Source: Owenia fusiformis
Taxonomy: Eukaryota > Annelida > Polychaeta > Sabellida > Oweniidae
Direction of reading: 5' to 3'
NCBI GenBank assembly: GCA_903813345.2
Contig: CAIIXF020000006.1
Location: 12,654,348 to 12,714,347, forward strand
Length of the DNA stretch: 60,000 bases
Part shown: positions 52,601-60,000 of the stretch, in pieces
Layout of the letters: the number at the start of each line of letters is the position of its first letter
Position numbering within the stretch: position 1 is the stretch's first letter
Notes under the pieces: generated by a model
What the model was told of the DNA's origin: nothing
Databases searched by the model: none
What the model saw: only the letters and a program-made list of their open reading frames with translations
Position numbers and translations under genes: made by a program

Positions 52601-54897
52601 AAGGGTACCTGCAATATAAGAATATAAATAGGAAGTGCTCTAGCACAAGGGTACCTGCAATATAAGAATATAAATAGGAAGTGCTCTAGCACAAGGGTAC
52701 CTGCAATATAAGAATATAAATAGGAAGTGCTCTAGCACAAGGGTACCTGCAATATAAGAATATAAATAGGAAGTGCTCTAGCACAAGGGTACCTGCAATA
52801 TAAGAATATAAATAGGGAGTGCTCTAGCACAAGGGTACCTGCAATATAAGTATATAAATAGGGAGTGGGCTGACTGATTTGTTAGCTAATAACTACAAAA
52901 CAGGGACCAAAAATTATAAATGTAAGTACTTGACAGATTACATTTGGGGGGTCTGGCTAATAATTACAACATGGAGAGCGATTCAAACTAAAAATGTAAT
53001 CACGTAAGTAACAAATTACCATTTAGGAGGTCTAAGGAAGTTACAGTCAATTCAGGCCAGTAGCCAGGGGGGGTTCGATGGGTTCGAGCAAACCTGCCCC
53101 GCTGGCCAAAAAATCTTTCAAAATCATGCAGTTTTTCACCATTCTGAGCACTTTTTAAGTGATTTTGGCCATTTTTGGACCAGAATTGTCACAAGTGAAC
53201 CCCCCTGGAATTTTTCAAAAAGTGAACCCCCTTGGCAAATCCTGGCTATGGGCCTGCAATCATATTATGTTAGCATACATTGTTTTATAGAATGATTTAA
53301 AAATCATTAAAGTTCAAATTTTTTTGGGGAGTGGTCAATTTAAAATGAAGTTACAAGTAATTAAGTATTAAGGCAACTTCAAAATCATAAGGATCTGGTT
53401 TATTACATACATATATGGTAACATGTATCCTGCACCAAATTCAAAATCTATAATTCCTATCCTATTATATTTGTATCATACCAAACTTATTGCTGCTAAT
53501 GTTATTAAGTTATTTAAGTTAACAATGGCATTTAAATACATACTATGTGCATAAAGGTGTTTCCTTTATATGAATTTATGAACTGGATGCAAACCAAATT
53601 TCAATTCTGAAGAGCAACAACTCGTGAGTCTAGGCACTTATTCTCTTAGAACAACAAAGGTATACAATTGACTTACTATGATGCATGATCCGCAGAATCG
53701 GCTCCTCAAAAAGTGATGAAAATTCACTCTTCAACATCTTCTGTATTCTCAGCTCTGATTTCCAAGCATCTGCATGTGACATGTTGATATGACCAGTACA
53801 CCTACATGTCCACACTTTGTCTTTGTAAAGAGCTAACCTGCGCTCATATTCACTGAAATCAGATGGACAAATACATTAGGTTTCCATGTGTGGTGTGTTT
53901 ATATGGTCAATACACAGAGAGTACATATTCCCAATTTCAACTTTGTATAAAACAAAGAAATATTGAATTAATTGAATAACTTATCATAAGTTACAAGAAT
54001 CCTCATTGTGACTCAATATTTGCGTACGAGCATACGATCATTTACATACATGTACATGTTTCTAATTAGCCTCAGTCAATCTGTCTCATGTGTAGTTTTA
54101 TATTTTATTCAATTACTAGTCAGATGACAAAATATGGTAAAGTTAAATAGAAAAAGAATCATGCCTCTTTAAATTGTTCTGTACACTAGGTGCATGGGTC
54201 ACAAAAGACACATACATATACATGGAGGATGGAATAATATGTCATAATAAACCTATATTTTCACTGTTATTTTCTGAAGTTGTATGAATTCTATTCACTG
54301 GTATATCACATATTTGCTGCAAATGGGTTTATTACATCTTGTATTATCAATGTAGATCCTCAGAGAATCATGAAGCAATGAAACAATAACAATCCCCTTG
54401 TACAAAAGATGGCTTCCATGAAATATTTGAAATCTTTGATATCAAATAATTGATAAACCAAACAATATGGGTCACTTATATGAGTGACCCCAGGTGTGAA
54501 CTTGACCCCTGACCTTGACCTCATGCCATGTGGTAGTCATAGAGAGGTAAACAAGGCATTTTTTAATATTTTTGACAACACAGTCTTGGAAAAAATTGAA
54601 TTGCAACCATCATCAATCTAAACGAAACTATCAGAATATAATCGTCATACGGTGGGGCGTATACTGGTACAAGAAATAAAGAATATATTATGTAGGAATC
54701 GAGTTCTCAGCATTTCATTTTACAAAAGTTAGATGGTCCGGTGCCGCCATATTGGATTTTTGATTGAGAAAATGAAAGATTTACCTTTTGCTTTTAAACT
54801 GCTCTTGTGTGTGTTTAATGGTATACAGCGTTTCCTCGGGCTTTGCATCTTCTAGCGGAGGTTTTAATTGGAAGATCTTTCTTCCTAAAAGAGGCAT
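33669..54897 (-). CDS. BAZ1B: BAZ1B/WSTF-family chromatin remodelling subunit, complete, 31 exons, ~1602 residues
   Basis: Regulatory subunit partner of ISWI ATPases; the vertebrate WSTF protein also phosphorylates H2A.X. CDS exons from the start: 54785-54897, 53677-53852, 52089-52194, 51528-51681, 51151-51224, 50642-50807, 49969-50427, 49035-49159, 48509-48670, 48029-48158, 47717-47891, 47081-47343, 46373-46530, 45973-46082, 45535-45773, 45115-45229, 44419-44539, 39457-39682, 39002-39118, 38385-38529, 37889-38028, 37599-37739, 37328-37393, 36802-36941, 36600-36688, 36078-36300, 35486-35536, 35013-35247, 34548-34625, 34003-34146, 33669-33836. All GT-AG, all phases join. ATG at 54897 ('MPLLGRKIF', the family start); TGA at 33669-33671. 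'KQMTLFDM' and 'QTPIGTDRNHSRYWIF' favour BAZ1B over BAZ1A. Human WSTF has 1483 residues; extra length comes from linkers and a second PHD finger. Confidence 0.95.
34240..34521 (-). mobile_element. Partial second copy of the ATCCCATCGAA-ended element
   Basis: It ends 'cccgaacttcattcgatggg' + ata at about 34498-34521 and contains 'acagatggacggacggc', mirroring the left end of 30644-31161. The other end is not identifiable. It lies in the intron just upstream (plus-strand sense) of the BAZ1B bromodomain exon 34548-34625, about 27 bp from its donor. Confidence 0.6.
35867..35882. repeat. Solo terminal fragment of the GCCTTGCCCAAGTCG MITE
   Basis: GCCTTGCCCAAGTCGG, the end sequence of the MITE at 39176-39277, preceded by TA, occurs here alone in a BAZ1B intron. 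Either a deleted copy or one end of an undetected longer element. Confidence 0.45.
36600..37739 (-). CDS. BAZ1B: BAZ1B exons 22-25: two tandem PHD fingers
   Basis: PHD1 is one exon (37599-37739): 'KCKICRKGGNDDKLLLCDD' then 'FHLYCLRP' and 'WFCPAC', a complete C4HC3 set and close to the single PHD of human WSTF. PHD2 spans exons 36802-36941 and 36600-36688: 'ECHICGDQQNIFSCSSC', 'FHLDCHEPPL', 'WTCTQC', also complete C4HC3. The linker between them is 37328-37393 plus the start of the next exon. Human BAZ1B has one PHD; Drosophila Acf1 is described with two. PHD2 lacks the acidic residues that usually mark H3K4me3 readers, so its target is open. Confidence 0.9.
38866..38930 (+). repeat. Dispersed repeat shared with 28600-28690
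   Basis: 'cctgccatttgttacagatg' + ctgaatgcc is the inverted counterpart of the sequence in the NUP210 intron. It lies in the BAZ1B intron 38530-39001, so a family member sits in each gene. Confidence 0.55.
39176..39277. mobile_element. 102-bp MITE, TA-flanked, GCCTTGCCCAAGTCG ends
   Basis: GCCTTGCCCAAGTCG at the left end is the exact complement of CGACTTGGGCAAGGC at the right end; TA on both sides (39174-39175, 39278-39279). Very short centre, no ORF. Sits in the BAZ1B intron between exons 18 and 19. Confidence 0.8.
40587..41408. mobile_element. 822-bp MITE with ~200-bp inverted arms, TA-rich target
   Basis: The left end cgtgtgtcccaaaaaaaatg pairs with the right end (catttt...gggacacccg); arms of about 200 bp remain alignable ('aagtattttctcggcaactg' against 'cagttgccgagaaaatactt'). 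Both sides are flanked by 'atatat', consistent with a TA duplication. No transposase. It lies immediately upstream of the TRIM relic, ending about 75 bp before its ATG, in BAZ1B intron 17. Confidence 0.85.
41485..44179 (+). pseudogene. TRIM-like gene (RING, two B-boxes, coiled coil, beta-propeller-like end), disrupted, nested antisense in BAZ1B intron 17
   Basis: Exon 1 (41485-41592) gives the RING start 'CHLCLGSFTEPRALPCMHAI'; a GT-AG intron leads to 41832, completing the RING with 'CPCPVC'. Then B-box 1 ('CGVCHKYGN', 'CTNCAIHFCRRC'), B-box 2 ('KYCVLHPIEALKIYCETC', 'FICMVC') and a coiled coil. At about 42540-42565 the frame shifts by one and continues to 43362 with repeated 'DNHTIRMFDKDGK'-like blades, as in TRIM proteins with NHL-type ends. 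A MITE (43363-43973) interrupts it; the C-terminal end follows at 43976-44179 ('GVSSLCVDHRDYIFVAC', then one more shift, 'GITPDGNFFKQF', stop). The open frame begins before the ATG without another Met. A ubiquitin ligase by family, but very probably inactive. Confidence 0.82.
43363..43973. mobile_element. 611-bp MITE with ~198-bp inverted arms inside the TRIM relic
   Basis: Left arm 43363-43560 and right arm 43775-43973 are reverse complements with scattered mismatches; outermost sequence ttaaaggaatattccttgcc on each end. The last 18-20 bp are themselves palindromic (aaggaatattcctt). A short GAG-type duplication is possible but not certain. Joining the flanks brings the TRIM reading back into one frame across the insertion (Gly-Gly-Arg before, Gly-Val-Ser-Ser after), so the insertion postdates the coding sequence. 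Confidence 0.85.
44540..45114. other. BAZ1B intron with degenerate 'ccagattttctcc' repeats
   Basis: The intron between exons 16 and 17 contains loosely repeated 'tccagattttctcc', 'ccctgatttttctc' and similar pyrimidine-rich pieces at about 44750-44960. No gene or transposon ends recognised. Confidence 0.4.
45115..47891 (-). CDS. BAZ1B: BAZ1B exons 11-16: DDT and WHIM (WAKZ) region
   Basis: The DDT domain is in exons 47717-47891 and 47081-47343 (about residues 580-650: 'FGDVAMVTEFISCYKGLL', 'YLGRVCTVLLSTLLQDQI'). WHIM1 is in exon 46373-46530 ('EKLQ-type' helix: 'FFDLEPEQKLQILLGLC') and WHIM2 in exon 45115-45229 ('TPIGTDRNHSRYWIF', 'PGLFVEKGW'). A long charged coiled segment (exons 14-15) joins them. 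DDT-WHIM is the ISWI-contacting, linker-DNA-measuring unit of the family. Family residues G-T-D-R and the R-Y-W core are intact. Confidence 0.9.
49198..49467. mobile_element. 270-bp MITE, TA-flanked, GGGCGAAGGGGTGTAA ends
   Basis: The left end GGGCGAAGGGGTGTAACGTCGACA pairs imperfectly with the right end TGTCGACATTACACCCCTTTGCCC (one or two mismatches per arm); TA at 49196-49197 and 49468-49469. Inside are short direct repeats 'ggggtaacttcgaca' and a YY1-like 'aacatggcgg'. In the BAZ1B intron upstream of exon 8, about 40 bp from its acceptor. Confidence 0.8.
49969..50427 (-). CDS. BAZ1B: BAZ1B exon 7: Lys/Ser-rich basic linker
   Basis: A 459-nt phase-0 exon of low complexity: repeated 'KSPKK', 'KTPK' and 'TPKKSTSKK'-like motifs, an acidic patch 'DDSDSDDEDN', ending 'KKKKDKDGKKK'. 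Human WSTF has a comparable Ser/Lys-rich segment ending before 'KQMTLLDM'; here exon 8 starts 'SLKQMTLFDM', so the order is kept. Probably disordered, DNA-contacting, and a target for proline-directed kinases (inference from the SP/TP sites). Confidence 0.85.
52178..52867 (-). repeat. 15 x 46-bp tandem array, each unit repeating the BAZ1B exon-3 splice acceptor and exon start
   Basis: Unit starts fall exactly at 52178 + 46n for n = 0 to 14, with only scattered single-base differences. On the minus strand each unit reads 'tattcttatattgcag' followed by GTACCCTTGTGCTAGAG, that is the 3' splice site plus the first 17 nt of exon 52089-52194. Candidate acceptors therefore lie at 52194 + 46n, up to 52838. 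Only the gene-proximal one (52194) keeps the frame: one extra unit shifts the frame and meets TAA in the exon, and two or more run into TAG within the repeat. Confidence 0.92.
53053..53256. mobile_element. 204-bp MITE-like element with CAGGCC(C/A)GTAGCCAGG ends
   Basis: The left end caggccagtagccagggggg pairs with the right end (ccttggcaaatcctggctat + gggcctg); inner 'gggttcgatgggttcgagca' and 'tgaacccccctgg' runs also mirror. No ORF. Target duplication not clear. In BAZ1B intron 2, next to the 46-bp array. Confidence 0.7.
53677..54897 (-). CDS. BAZ1B: BAZ1B exons 1-2: WAC domain
   Basis: Exons 54785-54897 and 53677-53852 encode residues 1-97: 'MPLLGRKIFQLKPPLED', 'EETLYTIKHTQEQF', 'KVWTCRCTGHINMSHADAW', 'SEFSSLFEEPILRIMHHS'. 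This is the WAC module found only at the N terminus of Acf1/BAZ1 proteins, used for DNA and replication-focus binding; in WSTF it contributes to the kinase activity. The invariant W-T-C and the following T-G are present. It continues into exon 3 ('LVLEGLVEKCWLHI'). Confidence 0.9.
54743..54753 (-). promoter_or_regulatory. YY1-like site in BAZ1B intron 1
   Basis: The minus strand reads AATATGGCGGC, matching the YY1 consensus AANATGGCGGC, about 30 bp into the first intron. YY1 sites are often just downstream of transcription starts in animals. No functional evidence. Confidence 0.35.
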
Positions 54898-54939
54898 AGT
54901 GGTCAAAATCAAACAGAAAACGGTCGAAGTAGCAGACTC

Positions 54940-54957
54940 TTTCAAAACTGGCGGGAA
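54940..54957 (-). promoter_or_regulatory. E2F-like/CHR-like motif pair upstream of the BAZ1B start
   Basis: On the minus strand, TTCCCGCC is followed after a short gap by TTTGAA, about 45-60 nt before the ATG. The pair resembles the E2F/CDE site next to a CHR element seen in cell-cycle genes. The transcription start is not known, so this may be 5' UTR; the match could be chance. Confidence 0.35.
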
Positions 54958-55458
54958 GCACCTGGCTTCTAATTTGACCTTGACCTTTTGATTTAAAACG
55001 AGGCTGGAGGGAAATCCCGTCCAAATTCAAATTTGTTCATTTCAAGGAATGTCCACTTCTTTGACTATTTTATACTAAACGGGGTAAGTTGTGAGCACAA
55101 AATCTTGTTTAAATATTTATGGTTACATGCAGATAATATTCAACTGGGATATCGCCATAATTCCACTCATCTCATTGTATGCAGTTGATTTGTATAGATC
55201 TAATTCTCAGCTCTCCAAGGCCCAAATCATAGTCATACTGTGGTATGCAATGATGTGGGACAGACAGACAGAATGCAGATAATCATGATCATTTATATTC
55301 AATCAAATCAATGGTATTCATAGTCGCCATAGTCGGGTTAGGTGCACACTGTGCACATTGATGTTGGCCCTATCTGACGTAAGTCAAACCCCCAGGTAGC
55401 CTTTCCCAATGGCCATATATACAATGTACTTATATATATAGTCTATATGTAACTTACT

Positions 55459-55590
55459 GGAGCCCAAGCGCGGTCATCTATGGTAAGGGTCTGTGTAAGA
55501 AACCGGATAGCCGGGTGACTCATCGGAGCCTGAGCGCCGCCATCTATGGTAGGGGTCTGTGTAAGAAAAGGTTGACCGGGTACACCTAAT
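55459..55590. repeat. 66-bp direct repeat, two copies
   Basis: Copies start at 55459 and 55525. Shared: 'catctatggta', 'gggtctgtgtaagaaa' and 'ccgggt'. A partial inverted relative, 'ttacacaaacccctatggta', is near 56131. Confidence 0.7.
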
Positions 55591-57162
55591 GTTCCTACCA
55601 GGGTTAGGAATTACATTTTTTATTTTATGCCTGAAAATGCCAAACTGACCTCCAACCCAACGTACCAGTGTAAGACCAATCAAGCAAACAAACAACCAAC
55701 TAATCTACTAATCTAACCAACAACCAAAACAAAGGAACATCAATATTCTGCCAATCACTAAGGCAATTTATCAAGCAACTAACGTTGTATTGTACATCGT
55801 ATCTTAATTGAGAGTGTAAAAAGGCAAAGAAAGTTTCAATTTACGCGTCCATTATATATTAAACAAATCTTCAAGACACTGAGACATACCCAGAAGAAAT
55901 TACTCAGACAATAAATCAAGCAACTAATGTCATCGTTCATGTAAACTGTGTAAAATGTAAACTACGTGGACATCTTGTGTAACCAGCTAACCATTTAGTT
56001 TTTTTCTGATATTGATAAAGTAGCAGATTATTTTAAAAAGTGCTCTATCTCTTACAGGTTCTTGGTAAAAATGATAACGTTTAAATAAATAGGTACCCAG
56101 CCACCCAGTTACTCGGTCACCTGTTTTTTTACACAAACCCCTATGGTAGGCCTACTGAACAGTCTTCTCCCTTGACAACTTGAAAAATAAGATGTCTACT
56201 TACTAGTAGGTCCTTTGACGCCCTAGGTTACACTGTGAAACTCCATCAAACAAAGGCCAACAAAACAATGAAGATAGACACTGATGTAGATTGAACATGG
56301 ATTCTTGGGAAATTGAAGTTTCTCCATTTTGTTGGTTACCTGACTAATGCTTTATTCATGTCATCAAGGAACATTATCAATTTATTAGCATATCTATAAT
56401 CTCCTTAGGAAAATTCCATTGAAGTCTACATCTACAATACATGCAAGTCTGTGATCTAGGTCACTGTACTATTCTACCTAGTTTCATCCCAATCATTAAA
56501 ATGTATTATAGTTATGTATACAACTATTAATCTCTCATTTGTCCATTTAATTTATGTGGTCTGCTTATTGATTTATTGATACATGAAGACATGAAATGAT
56601 GCATCGAAATAAGACTGGCCCTTAAATTAAGATGGTAAACAAGAAAAGTGGCAAACTAAAATTGAAACATCACAAAGTTTTTTTGTGCAATGAAAAGATC
56701 AATTGGATTTTACGATTTCTTTCCTGAGAATAATGTCTTCACTGTCGTGTTTGCCAGAGTTTAATAATGTAACCTAGGCCCACTCTGTACATACAAAGTC
56801 TGGTGGGGTCGTCCAAGGCTGAACCCGCAGATATCAGTATGTTCCCATACCAATCTGTCAAATTTTGGTATGTTTCCATACCAACCAATTTTTTATAATA
56901 ATATTATATAAATAAAATATAATTGGCAGTTACATATAAATAACACCTCAAAGCCATACCAAATGTTCAAATATTGGAACAATGCCATACCAAATGTACA
57001 AATATATATCCATTATTCATGTACACAAACAATATACTTGTGGCCATCAAAATGAGTCAACAAGAGAATTGACAAAATACTTTCAACTATAATTATAAAG
57101 CTCCACTGTATGTATTAAACAATTTGAACCTTCTAGCTGGACTAGCTCTTAACTCAGACGAT

Positions 57163-60000
57163 ATGGGTGTAAAAGATCTTTGGAGTATACTGGCTCCTGT
57201 CAAGGAACACAAGCCACTAGATTCCCTTGCCTCACAGACAATCGCTGTTGACCTAAGTATGTGGATATGTGAGACGCAATCCATGAAGGAACTCCAAGGC
57301 AAGGTGGCCAAACCTCATCTGAGGTAATTACTTTGTATTGTACTGCATTATGAAATCATTACTTTGTATTGTACTGCATTATGAAATCATTATTACTTTG
57401 TATTGTACTGCATTATGAAATCATTACTTTGTATTGTGTACTGCGTTATGAAATCATTACTTTGTATTGTGTACTGCGTTATGAAATCATTACTTTGTAT
57501 TGTACTGCATTATGAAATCATTACTTTGCATTTACTGCATTATGAAATCATTACTTTTTATTATTTACTGCATTATGAAATCATTACTTTGTATTTACTG
57601 CATTATGAAATCATTACTTTGTATATGAAATCATTACTTTGTATTGTACTGCATTAGGAAATCATTAACATCCTTTGCTAGAGTGATTCATAATCAAAAT
57701 ATCTTCTTCTAATTATGTTGAAGTATTTCCTGTTTTTTTTGAAAAATTCTGAAAGTGCAGAATGTTCATATTATACCTAAAGATTGAGAAATGGATACCT
57801 CTTTTTAAGTTCGGGACAGTCATTATGTTGCAGGATAGGTGAAATGAGAATTTTGATTTATAACTAGAAAAATTAATTAATTATTATGTTTTAGGAATCT
57901 CTTCTTCCGTGTTTCACATTTGTTACGTATTGGAGTGAAATTGGTTTTTGTAACAGAAGGTGACCCACCAGAGCTGAAATGGGAAGCCATTCAAAAGAGA
58001 ACACAGCTCCGTTTAGGACACAGAGGCCAACACAAGGGAACAACTTCAAAGCCACCTAAAAAGCAAACAAGGTCACATTTCAAGGCTGTCGTTCGAGAGG
58101 TAAAGATATTCTTCAGGGCAGGTTTCCAATCGCCAGAATTGACAATTTATCCAATTTTCAAGACTGCATTTAGTGGATTTGTTCATATGTGAGGGGGCCT
58201 ATAGAGACATATGATAACAAAACAGAATCTTTAGAATTCATAATTCAGGAAATTAATTATTTTTGTTTCTTTCTATTAGTGTAGCAAATGGATAATTAAA
58301 GAGATCAGAAATAAATAAAAAATTAATTAATACTTTTGAAATTAATTTTAAAAATCCCAATTTATATACATTGTATTTCAGTGCTGTGAGATGCTAGACT
58401 ATTTGGGTGTGTCTCATATACAAAGTGCAGGGGAGGCAGAGGCAATGTGTGCACACCTTAATCACCAAGGAGTAAGTACCACTCTCATTTATAAGGTAGT
58501 TCTGCATTTATATTGGCTGATGCGCAGGAATCTTTTGGATAATTCACCAGCTCGATGTTTATAGAATCACTGGAAACATTTCAACAATAACTTGGAATTT
58601 ACAAACCTCCCATATTTTCTTAAAAATAGACTGCCAGTAGACTCGCCTGGGGCGCCATATTGTTTTTGCTTATGTCACGTCACATTCTGTTTAGAAATCT
58701 GATATCTTTCCATACAATTTTTAGAGTTACGAAAACGTTATTCTGTAACAATCAAATCCTGATTCATTAACTTGAACTTGTAAATACATGTACATTTATT
58801 GGATTTTAGTTGGTGGATGCAGTTATAACAGAGGATGGTGATGCCTTCCTTTATGGAGCAAAGAAGGTGTACAGAAACTTCACCATGAACAATAAGGTAT
58901 AATAATATCTTTAAAGGCTCCATGTAAAGTTTGAAAATATATATTTTTGTTTTCACTATTTTCCATGACTTAAAGTGACTATGCATACTTTTGGGTTATC
59001 TTTGTACTATGGGTTATCTTTGTACTAAACAAATCTAACTAGAATAATTTGGAAATATTAGTTTCTTGTATTTTAATGTAGACCCATTGGTATAGTATAT
59101 TGTTTGAAGGCGTACACCCCTTTTAAAATGGGTCTGTCTGAAATAAGTACTTTTTCTGATACACTTTAATGCTGTTTTTACCTGATTCATAAATCATTAA
59201 AATTACATGTACTCCATTATTGACTTCATGAAGAATGGATTTACATAACTCCATATAGTTCTATACCAAATAATTTTGTGTATCCATTTACTTCAGGATC
59301 CTCATGTCGAATGTTACAGTCTAGTTGATATTGAAAACACACTGGACCTCAGTAGGGAAAAACTTGTAGCGCTTGGTATCTTCCTTGGCTGTGATTACCT
59401 CCCAAAAGGGGTGCCTGGTGTTGGGAAAGAACAAGCGATGAAACTTTTACAGTCTTTTAAAGATGGCAGTGTGTTTGATAGGTTTGTAAAGATGTTACTG
59501 ATTTGATTTCCCCAATATCGGCAGTTTGTTTGCTTTTATTTAAAGTGGCACCAAATGATAGATAGGGTTTATTGTTGGAAGCGATATTTACAAAATGCAT
59601 GCTGATGTATCTTTGCAAAATGAAATATCTGAAGACAGAGTCAAGATATATAATGAATTTGTATGGAAGTAATTGCAGTTTGAAGATGAATAAATGTAAT
59701 TGTAACAATATTTTTAATAGACTCTTGACCTTGTCTCAAGTATATGCTTTGTTGCTCCTTTAAATATATGTTCACATATAATTTGCCTTCCATTGATAAA
59801 TTAATGATAGGGTTAGGGTATATTAAATACATGTAATTGAAAAAATAGAATGTGTTTTTTTTATCAAAAATTATTCAACATCATCTGATTGCATCTCATC
59901 TACTGATTGCTAATATACATGTATTTGCCATAAATGTCTTATTTCTTAATTGAAGATTGCGATCTTGGAAAGATGATAGAAGATTAGATGATTTAGAGAA
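57163..60000 (+). CDS. GEN1: GEN1 Holliday-junction / 5'-flap endonuclease, N-terminal part (6 exons, runs off the window)
   Basis: XPG/Rad2-family nuclease that resolves Holliday junctions symmetrically. Exons: 57163-57323, 57895-58099, 58382-58471, 58810-58896, 59297-59481, 59956->60000; all GT-AG and in phase (about 257 residues). The ATG at 57163 is set by the family's Met-Gly-Val start ('MGVKDLWSILAPVKEHKPL'), whose N terminus must be free for catalysis; upstream in-frame codons are ignored. XPG-N: 'IAVDLSMWICE', 'LVFVTEGDPPELK'. XPG-I: 'AGEAEAMCAHLN', 'VITEDGDAFLYGAKKVYRN'. Helix-hairpin-helix: 'LGCDYLPKGVPGVGKEQA'. The acidic residues that bind the metals (D, E, E-x-E, D-x-D, D) are all in place, so it should be active. 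'YRNFTMNNKDPHVECY' separates it from FEN1 and EXO1. The chromodomain and tail lie beyond the window. Confidence 0.95.
57330..57660. repeat. ~30-bp minisatellite in GEN1 intron 1, about 10 copies
   Basis: Unit 'tactgcattatgaaatcatt' + actttgtattg, with length variants missing 'gtactgcatt' or carrying 'gtgtactgcgtt'. It starts a few bases after the donor of exon 1 (57323). Non-coding. Confidence 0.88.
58509..58668 (+). repeat. Dispersed ~150-bp repeat, copy B, in a GEN1 intron
   Basis: Counterpart of 32253-32390 with the same anchor order. Lies between GEN1 exons 3 and 4. Confidence 0.6.

Larger units (their letters stand above)
54898..57162. promoter_or_regulatory. Divergent intergenic region between BAZ1B and GEN1
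   Basis: About 2.26 kb separating the two start codons. It must contain both promoters. Visible: the E2F/CHR-like pair near BAZ1B, a 66-bp direct repeat (55459-55590) and a short inverted relative of it near 56124-56150. Local 'gtatgttcccataccaa' style repeats lie at 56838-56995, close to GEN1. No CpG-rich stretch and no TATA box placed convincingly. No ORF of note. Confidence 0.55.

Noticed and set aside
52178-52867. CRISPR-like regular array
   Set aside because: Units are directly adjacent without unique spacers and contain a eukaryotic splice site; the genome is clearly animal.
57403-57657. 84-codon ORF (repeated MKSLLCIV)
   Set aside because: Translation of the GEN1 intron minisatellite.

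Overview
This window is AT-rich, intron-dense animal nuclear DNA. Three conserved protein-coding genes can be followed exon by exon with GT-AG junctions, and the space between their exons is filled with DNA transposons, MITEs, an LTR retrotransposon, SINE-like repeats and minisatellites. Long introns, full-length vertebrate-like gene structures and a TRIM-type gene with two B-boxes point to a non-insect invertebrate such as a hemichordate, other deuterostome or lophotrochozoan. I cannot fix the phylum from sequence alone.

Layout. 371-29688 (+): the last 27 exons of NUP210 (nuclear pore membrane glycoprotein 210), about 1295 residues ending in the transmembrane helix and a short cytoplasmic tail. 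The first intron of this part (486-9165) holds a Ty3/Gypsy-like LTR retrotransposon (572-6899, minus strand, 5-bp target duplication) that itself carries a nested element, followed by two mariner relics, one inside the other. Later NUP210 introns hold a hAT deletion derivative (18637-19839), a 375-bp MITE, a tRNA-derived SINE and four minisatellites. 29689-33668 is the space between convergent genes. 33669-54897 (-): a complete 31-exon BAZ1B/WSTF-family gene of about 1602 residues (WAC, DDT, WHIM, two PHD fingers, bromodomain). Its 4.7-kb intron 17 (39683-44418) contains a broken TRIM-like gene in the opposite orientation, interrupted by a MITE. 54898-57162 is the divergent intergenic region. 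57163-60000 (+): the first six exons of GEN1, a Holliday-junction/5'-flap nuclease, running off the window.

The three genes act in the nucleus: NUP210 in the pore membrane, BAZ1B in ISWI chromatin remodelling and damage signalling, GEN1 in recombination-intermediate cleavage. No operon-like link exists, but BAZ1B and GEN1 are divergent neighbours about 2.3 kb apart.

The most unusual feature is at 52178-52867. Fifteen perfectly spaced 46-bp copies each carry the 3' splice site plus the first 17 nt of BAZ1B exon 3, giving 15 candidate acceptors of which only one keeps the reading frame. Other notable points are a second complete PHD finger in a BAZ1B-type protein, decayed tandem copies of the NUP210 tail coding sequence beyond its stop codon, and a TRIM pseudogene whose coding phase fits again across the MITE. 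I found no CRISPR, prokaryotic or virus-derived gene apart from the retroelements.
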